Below, one piece after another: positions 59,101 to 64,000 of a stretch of 64,000 bases of DNA. Both the position numbers and the translations under genes were made by a program. How positions within the stretch are numbered: the first letter of the stretch is position 1; every line of letters begins with the position of its first letter. Origin of the DNA: Anaerolineales bacterium (GTDB taxonomy: Bacteria; Chloroflexota; Anaerolineae; 4572-78; J111); contig JABTUK010000002.1 in NCBI GenBank assembly GCA_015075405.1, positions 682,001 through 746,000 of the forward strand. The letters run 5' to 3'. Under the pieces are notes generated by a model. It was not told where the DNA came from. It did not search any database and saw nothing but the letters and a program-made list of their open reading frames with translations.

Positions 59101-60415
59101 GGAAAACCGCCAACTTCTTGACGAAGCCCAGTACCGCTCTGAACATTTGCAAACAGCCGCCGAAGTTTCTCGCGCCGCCAGTTCTATCCTCGACGTAAAT
59201 GACCTGATTAACAATTCGGTCAACCTTATCCGCGATCAGTTTGATTTTTACTATGTGGGTCTGTTCATGGTTGATGAGGCCAAAGAATGGGCTGTTCTGC
59301 GGGCCGGTACCGGCGAGGCGGGTCGTATCCAGCTTGAAAACCAACACAAACTCAAAATCGGCGGTGGCTCGATGATTGGCTGGTGTATTCAAAACCGTCA
59401 GGCCCGCATTGCCCTCGATGTGGGGCAAGAGGCGGTACGTTTCCACAACCCTTACTTACCCGATACCCACTCAGAAATGGCGCTACCCTTAATTAGCCGG
59501 GATGAGGTCATTGGGGCCTTAACCGTGCAGAGCGTCGAACAGGCCGCCTTCTCAACTGAAGATATTACCTTATTACAGACAATGGCCGACCAACTGGCTA
59601 ATGCGATTGAAAATGCGATTTTGTTTGAACAAACGCAAGAGGCTCTGGCCGAAACGGAAAACCTGTACCAGATTACTCAGGACTTACTCTCGGCTCACGA
59701 TGAAGAAACAGTTTATCAATTGGCTATAAAAGCTGTTTCCCAATCCGGAGTGGATACTGCTACCATCTATATGTATGTGTACAGTCCTGATACAGACCCT
59801 AATGAACAACTTTTGGAACAAAAAGCAGTTTGGGTAGCTGTTGGAGAGCCAACTTTTGCTAATGGCGCCCGTTTCCATTCTAAGGAATTAATATTTGAAC
59901 AGTTAATCCCCCACCATGACCCCCTCCTGATCGAAGATGTGACTGCGAGTATCAGTCCTTTAACCGAAAATCTTCGCCGTATCCTGGAGCAAATCGGTAT
60001 AAAATCTCTGGTAGCGCTTCCTCTTTCAACGTCTCAAGGCCGACTGGGCTTTTTGTTGGTCACTTATAAAACCAGAGAGAAAATTTTTACGCCGCAGCAG
60101 ATGAGATTTTATCAGACCGTTGCCCAACAGATGGTTATTGCCCTGGAAAACTTGCGCCTGCTCGATGCCTCGCAGCGACGGCTGCGCCGCGAGGAAATAA
60201 TCCGGGAAATCACCAGCAAAATTAGAAGCGGGACTAATGTTGAAGACATTTTAAAGACGACCGTTACAGAATTGGGCAAAGTCGTGGGGGCTTCACGGGG
60301 GGGCATCACCCTGGCGCTCAAAACGGCAGCTCGTCCCGGCCAACTTCCGGCAAAAGATGAGGCTGAATATGGTTCAGCCAACAAACTGGCCGTGACAGAA
60401 AATAGAGAAAGTTAA
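56123..60415 (+). CDS. Giant GAF/PAS sensor without a recognised output domain
   Basis: 1430 aa, ATG 56123 (weak purine-rich site GAGGTTGAAGG). Seven GAF-like domains at about 10-185, 190-370, 375-535, 541-725, 845-1010, 1015-1180 and 1185-1355, with one PAS domain at about 725-840 (FLNSIIDNIPTPIFVKEAKD, GAPRYLLAISEDITDRK). The repeats share blocks such as QPRIALDVGEDAVHFQNP and SEMALPLLSRG. The final 75 residues (REEIIREITSKIRSGTNVED) begin a further GAF-like unit that is cut short by the stop. No HisKA, HATPase, GGDEF, PP2C or HTH is seen, so output must occur via partners. Confidence 0.85.
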   Translation: MTLAETIAAHDRVRLLHEISVALNDDLDLDAILTTAIAFADRLGTGLCEIYLQADTGEVYFKGSQSARGNLPDTALQNLVVEVLTKSVAAEVLQTGQAALIADTTSHPHQWPAAPFFRTDSIGNGDSIPVRSLICAPIVAGAHDLRGVIAIFQPQPHQFDEQDLVFLQAFATQIAIALKNTTFLSNLQSSLRETHLILDMSRRLSGTLNLNDVYPALTQSIMATGADRCALHLCDEIDAHNLPTRSEIVAVGDKNPAIQNEGLGYLFLLKQYPVLSDLVFTQETLIIEDIATDERLTSDEREFLQKFGARSLVINPLISRVYVIGLIFIEYRDRHTFTERELALYRTLCNQTTLAIEHARQVQRTEMALAETQTLYRAGRVLAGAADLQEILQEALVEYVYSLGLDQGGVTLVSPDRQSCQVMAYVQDGQLQNVEKLKFPLNDSFVYQQVLLSGRPFVSVDAPNDPDLVGFHSFNQQGMPKSLLEAPMIIRGETIGWIGADSVKEHRNFTQQEIDLARAMADQIAITIQNRRLLEQTERRATRLKTVARVGESVSRMLDLNEIFDTTVDLIRDRFGFYHVSIFLLDEAREWAVVHASTGEVGKIMVSTPHRLKVGSNSIVGYVTARAQPRIALDVGEDAVHFQNPLLPDTRSEMALPLLSRGIVIGALDVQSTEVNAFSDEDVDTLQIMADQLANAIENARLLRNAQDSQNFLNSIIDNIPTPIFVKEAKDLRFARWNRASEELFGLKQKDVLNKSDYDFFPKEEADFFTNKDREVLASGKLLDIPEEPVHIGDGVRILHTRKIPVLGADGAPRYLLAISEDITDRKRDEETLRETFARTQALYRISGALATATDQQTAAEVVLGEYLRLLNLKQGAILLLDKTGHSHAAKAVYHNGTAVAPNLVIPAKEDTILQRLQQDQTPLVIDNIQTHPLTKNMLKHLRRAQAMLVLPLVLRDRVAGALAASSTEEGYTFSESSIEIGQAIAGQLSIWLENRQLLDEAQYRSEHLQTAAEVSRAASSILDVNDLINNSVNLIRDQFDFYYVGLFMVDEAKEWAVLRAGTGEAGRIQLENQHKLKIGGGSMIGWCIQNRQARIALDVGQEAVRFHNPYLPDTHSEMALPLISRDEVIGALTVQSVEQAAFSTEDITLLQTMADQLANAIENAILFEQTQEALAETENLYQITQDLLSAHDEETVYQLAIKAVSQSGVDTATIYMYVYSPDTDPNEQLLEQKAVWVAVGEPTFANGARFHSKELIFEQLIPHHDPLLIEDVTASISPLTENLRRILEQIGIKSLVALPLSTSQGRLGFLLVTYKTREKIFTPQQMRFYQTVAQQMVIALENLRLLDASQRRLRREEIIREITSKIRSGTNVEDILKTTVTELGKVVGASRGGITLALKTAARPGQLPAKDEAEYGSANKLAVTENRES

Positions 60416-60420
60416 GTAAT

Positions 60421-63400
60421 ATGGTCAACGAAACCCTGCAAAACGTTCAAACTAAACTCGCGGGCCTGTCTCAGGCTTACCCTCACCTCCAAACAACCCC
60501 GCAATGGACCGAAATTCTGACCGAATTGAACGGGTTATCACAAAAGACACAGCGCCAGGAATTGCTACTGGAGACGGTGGCCGCCCTCTCCGATGCAGCC
60601 AGCTCTATTTTGGAGGTAGATGACCTACTCCGGGTAGCGGTTAACCTGATCCGGGATTACTTTGATTTATATCATGTGGGTATCTTTCTAACAGATGAGA
60701 CAACCGAATGGGCAACATTTCGTGCTGGTAGCAATGAAAGTGGTCACTTATTAAAAACATGGAATCGCCTAAGAATTGGTGGAGAATCAATTGTTGGGTG
60801 GTGTATTCAAAATCGTCAGCCTCGTATTGCTTTGGATTTAGAGGAAGAAGCGGTCCGTTTTCAAAATCCGCAATTGCCCGACACCCGCTCTGAAATGGCC
60901 TTACCCCTTATCAACCGCGGCCAGGTGATTGGCGCATTGGATTTGCAGAGTTCGGAAGCGGCTGCTTTTTCTGAAAACGACATTTGGTTATTCCAAACTC
61001 TGGCCGATCAACTGGCTAATTCTATCCAGAATGCTCAACTTTTCTCGGAAAATGCGCGGCTGTTGGAGCAGGCCGAAAACAGCCGGCGCTTCCTTAAAAC
61101 CGTTATCGAACATATCCCCGATCCGATCTTTATCAAAGATAAAAATCATACGCTGTTGGAGATGAATCAGGCCAACGCTCAGGTGATTGGCCAGCCGCCC
61201 CAGGCGTTACTGGGCAAAACAGATCAGGAGCTTTTTCCCCCAGAGTTGGTCCAGCGGTTTCACCGGCGCGACAGCCAGGTTTTTACCACCAATCAAATTT
61301 TAGAAGCTGAAGACAGAACTGTTTGGGCCGACGGACAGGAACATATCGCCTATACCCGGCTCATTCCCATTCCCAACACCGCCGGCCAACCTGAGTATAT
61401 GCTGGGTATCAGTCACGATGTGACCGAGCGACGAGCGCAAGAGGCTGAACGTGAACGCCTTTTAGCCGAGACAGCCGCGCTTTACCTGGGAAGTCAAGCC
61501 ATTACCAAAGCCTTGAGTGAACGGCAAATTTTTGAAGCCATCTTTGACCAGATCCGGCGGAGTGATCCCTGCGAAATAACCGCATTTCGATTTAGCCTGG
61601 TAGATAATGAGCCAACCTGGGCCGAACTGCGCTTCAACTGGCAAAAGCAAAACAATCCATCCTATCCGGTTGGAACCCGCTTTTATCTGCCAGAGTTTGC
61701 CCAGCGAGAGTTATTGACTGGCGGCCGGTCACTTTTTATTGACGATATCAACACCGATGACAGACTGTCGGAGGTGGAACGGGCCAGCTTTACCCCCACT
61801 GGGGCCTGTTCAGCGGCAATATTGCCCTTAATGACCGGCCATCAACCTTTGGGCGCTATCCTGGTCTATTTTACCCAGCCCCATACCTTTACCGAAGATA
61901 GCCAGCGCCTCTGGCTGGCCATGGCCGATCAGGTCTCTATTGCGCTGATCAATCGCCATTTGATCGAAGAGGCTGCCTACCGGGTCACCCGTATGGAAGC
62001 AGCAGCGGAGGTAGCGCGGGCGGCCAGTTCAATCCTGGAAGTTCAAGAACTGCTTAACTCCGCTGTCGCTTTAATTTGCGACCGCTTTGAGCTATATTAC
62101 GTGGGCGCTTTTCTGGTGGATGAGGCCGGCGAGTGGGCTGTTTTGAAAGCCGGTACAGGTGAAGCCGGTCAAATCCAGTTAAAGAAAAACCATCGTTTGA
62201 GAATAGGCGGTGAATCAATGATTGGTTGGAGTGTTGCTCATCGCCAGCCTCGGATTGCCCTGGATGTGGGTAAAGAGGCAGTCCGGTTTCAAAACCCCGA
62301 CCTGCCTAAAACTCGGTCTGAAATTGCCCTACCGCTGATTTATCACAATGAACTTATCGGCGCATTAACCGTCCAGAGCGAAGAACAAGCCGCTTTCAGC
62401 CGCGAAGATATTATCGTTTTGCAAACAATGGCCGACCAATTGGCTAATGCGGTTAAAAACGCGCAACTCTATGAGCAGGCTCAGCAAGAGCTGGCTGAAC
62501 GCAAAAAAGCCGAAGAAGCCTTGCGAGCCTCCGAAGCGCTTTACCAATCTTTGGTAGATAATATTCCCCAATATATTCTACGCAAAGACCGAGAAGGTCG
62601 CTTTGTTTTTGGCAACAAAAGTTTCTGCAAAATTTTGGGCGTTTCTTTGAGCGAATTAGCCGGTAAAACCGACTTTGACTTTTATCCCCCTGCGGCGGCG
62701 GAAAAATACCGGCAAGACGATCAAAGGGTTCTGGAAACAGGCGAGATTTTTGAAACCGTTGAAGAGAATATAGCGACGACAGGCGACAAAAGGTATGTCC
62801 GGGTGGTGAAATCACCCATCTTTGATGCTGCCGGCGAAGTTGTAGGAACTCAAAATATTTTTTGGGATATTACTGAACGCAGAAAGGCTGAAGAAGTCCT
62901 ACGACAAAGCCAACAACAGCTTGAACTGGCGCTCAGAGGCGCCGACCTGGGTCTATGGAACTACAATCTGCGGACAGGTTTAGATATCGTTGATGAACGG
63001 GCTGCGGCGATGCTGGGCTACATGCCCGATGAGATTGAGCCGAGCGTTACCTGGTGGGACGAGCGCACCCACCCCGATGATTTGCCCTCAGTCCAGGCAG
63101 TCTGGGCTGATCACCTGGCTGGTAAAACGCCTTTCTATGAATGTGAATACCGGGTTCAGACCAAATCGGGCGAGTGGCGCTGGGTTCTGGATCGGGGCAA
63201 AATTGTTGAGTGGGACGAGGAGGGCCAACCCTTACGAGTCTCCGGGACGCATTTGGACATTACCGAGCGCAAACGAGCCGAAACCTTGTTAGCCGGACAG
63301 CAGCGCGTTTTTCAGATGATTGCTACGGATGCTGCCCTGCCGGATATTTTGCATGTTCTGGCTGAGTTTAGCGAGAGCCTGTCCGATAATTCATTCCATG

Positions 63401-64000
63401 CCTCCATTATGTTATTGGACGCCGATGGGATTCACTTGCGTAGCGCCGCAACCCCCAGCCTACCCCCCAGCTTTGCGCAAGCCATTGATGGCCTGGTAAT
63501 TGGATCGCAGGTTGGCTCTTGTGGTACAGCGGCCTACCGGGGTGAACAGGTTATTTCTTCAGATATTGCTCAAGATCCGCTGTGGGTAGATTATGCTGAC
63601 TGGATTATCTCTAATTATAATTTGCGCGCCTGTTGGTCTACCCCTATTCTGGCGACTGAGGGCCGGGTGTTGGGCACATTTGCCATGTACCACACCGAAC
63701 CTCGCGCCCCCAGCCCCACCGATCTTGAACTTATGGGCACGGCGGTTCAACTGGCCGGGGTTGCTATCGAGCGCAAACAGGCCGAAGAAGCCTTGCAAAA
63801 AGCATTGGCCAGAACCCAGTTGCTCTTTAATATCAGTGAAGCTCTGGCCACCCTGATGAACCAGCGGGCAGCTTTTGAAACCGTTCTGGGCGAGTATTTG
63901 CTCTTGCTCAATGTTAGCCAGGGCAGCATCGTGTTAACTGACCCTGACCGTGAGTATAACACTCTGGAAGCCTTGTATGTGGATCATAAGGTTGTTGAGC
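60421..64000 (+). CDS. Giant GAF/PAS sensor, 3' end beyond window
   Basis: Open from ATG 60421, five bases after the preceding stop, to the window end (1193 residues visible). Order: GAF (about 45-215), PAS (219-345, IEHIPDPIFIKDKNHTLLEM), GAF (350-515), GAF (520-690), PAS (695-825, LYQSLVDNIPQYILRKDREG), PAS (830-955, with a W-rich RVQTKSGEWRWVLDRGK), GAF (960-1120) and the start of another GAF (LLFNISEALATLMNQRAAFE). The same QPRIALDVGKEAVRFQNP block occurs as in the upstream gene. A histidine kinase domain may follow outside the window. It is translated in tandem with the 1430-aa protein. Confidence 0.85.
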   Translation, partial: MVNETLQNVQTKLAGLSQAYPHLQTTPQWTEILTELNGLSQKTQRQELLLETVAALSDAASSILEVDDLLRVAVNLIRDYFDLYHVGIFLTDETTEWATFRAGSNESGHLLKTWNRLRIGGESIVGWCIQNRQPRIALDLEEEAVRFQNPQLPDTRSEMALPLINRGQVIGALDLQSSEAAAFSENDIWLFQTLADQLANSIQNAQLFSENARLLEQAENSRRFLKTVIEHIPDPIFIKDKNHTLLEMNQANAQVIGQPPQALLGKTDQELFPPELVQRFHRRDSQVFTTNQILEAEDRTVWADGQEHIAYTRLIPIPNTAGQPEYMLGISHDVTERRAQEAERERLLAETAALYLGSQAITKALSERQIFEAIFDQIRRSDPCEITAFRFSLVDNEPTWAELRFNWQKQNNPSYPVGTRFYLPEFAQRELLTGGRSLFIDDINTDDRLSEVERASFTPTGACSAAILPLMTGHQPLGAILVYFTQPHTFTEDSQRLWLAMADQVSIALINRHLIEEAAYRVTRMEAAAEVARAASSILEVQELLNSAVALICDRFELYYVGAFLVDEAGEWAVLKAGTGEAGQIQLKKNHRLRIGGESMIGWSVAHRQPRIALDVGKEAVRFQNPDLPKTRSEIALPLIYHNELIGALTVQSEEQAAFSREDIIVLQTMADQLANAVKNAQLYEQAQQELAERKKAEEALRASEALYQSLVDNIPQYILRKDREGRFVFGNKSFCKILGVSLSELAGKTDFDFYPPAAAEKYRQDDQRVLETGEIFETVEENIATTGDKRYVRVVKSPIFDAAGEVVGTQNIFWDITERRKAEEVLRQSQQQLELALRGADLGLWNYNLRTGLDIVDERAAAMLGYMPDEIEPSVTWWDERTHPDDLPSVQAVWADHLAGKTPFYECEYRVQTKSGEWRWVLDRGKIVEWDEEGQPLRVSGTHLDITERKRAETLLAGQQRVFQMIATDAALPDILHVLAEFSESLSDNSFHASIMLLDADGIHLRSAATPSLPPSFAQAIDGLVIGSQVGSCGTAAYRGEQVISSDIAQDPLWVDYADWIISNYNLRACWSTPILATEGRVLGTFAMYHTEPRAPSPTDLELMGTAVQLAGVAIERKQAEEALQKALARTQLLFNISEALATLMNQRAAFETVLGEYLLLLNVSQGSIVLTDPDREYNTLEALYVDHKVVE

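Noticed and set aside
60413-60421. Frameshift joining the two giant GAF genes
   Set aside because: The stop and the new ATG are in the same frame with only a 5-bp gap, so no frameshift is seen; a nonsense change remains possible but cannot be tested here.

Overview
The window reads as a chromosomal segment of a Chloroflexota bacterium, probably Anaerolineae-like. This is inferred from the gene mix: multi-GAF/PAS sensors, Pth2-type peptidyl-tRNA hydrolase, ThyX, large TPR proteins, a sugar-catabolism block with DUF993 and 8-oxoguanine-deaminase-like genes, and intergenic spaces packed with small palindromic repeats. No ribosomal marker is present, so the taxonomy is an inference.

Layout. 1-1.5 kb: the end of an Fe-S oxidoreductase and a squalene/phytoene synthase-like gene. 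1.6-8.15 kb: a visibly AT-rich island with an effector-associated-domain STAND-type ATPase, a multi-pass membrane protein with a second STAND-like ATPase, a geranylgeranyl-reductase-like flavoprotein and a sterol-methyltransferase-like enzyme. 8.1-14.6 kb: thyX, then a chaperone operon of TPR protein, degenerate J protein, GrpE-like protein and Hsp70. 14.6-17.6 kb: an ECF sigma/anti-sigma pair and a membrane cytochrome c that share an almost identical promoter, then pth2. 18-24.2 kb: a phosphate uptake locus (pstB1 divergent from pstS-pstC-pstA-pstB2-phoU). 25.2-44.5 kb: a mostly minus-strand carbohydrate catabolism block with five Gfo/Idh/MocA dehydrogenases, aldo/keto reductase, isomerase, amidohydrolases, PIG-L, URO-D, DUF993 and a ROK regulator, interrupted by TPR and HAD genes. 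44.5-45.3 kb: a tRNA-Leu(UAA) gene split by a 702-nt group I intron that carries an HNH endonuclease ORF. 45.5-48.6 kb: a membrane Ser/Thr kinase and a membrane-anchored protein. 48.9-64 kb: a signalling array of two histidine kinases, an OmpR-type regulator, three stand-alone receivers and two giant GAF/PAS proteins, the last cut by the window end.

The strongest observations are: (1) the cyanobacterial-type tRNA-Leu group I intron with its HNH ORF running into the ribozyme core; (2) two PstB ATPases with complementary motif losses, predicting a heterodimer with one consensus and one degenerate ATP site; (3) MITE-like elements with clear target-site duplications and a second repeat class that repeatedly abuts or supplies stop codons; (4) twin ECF promoters that tie the sigma factor to the cytochrome gene; (5) the STAND ATPase pair on the AT-rich island.
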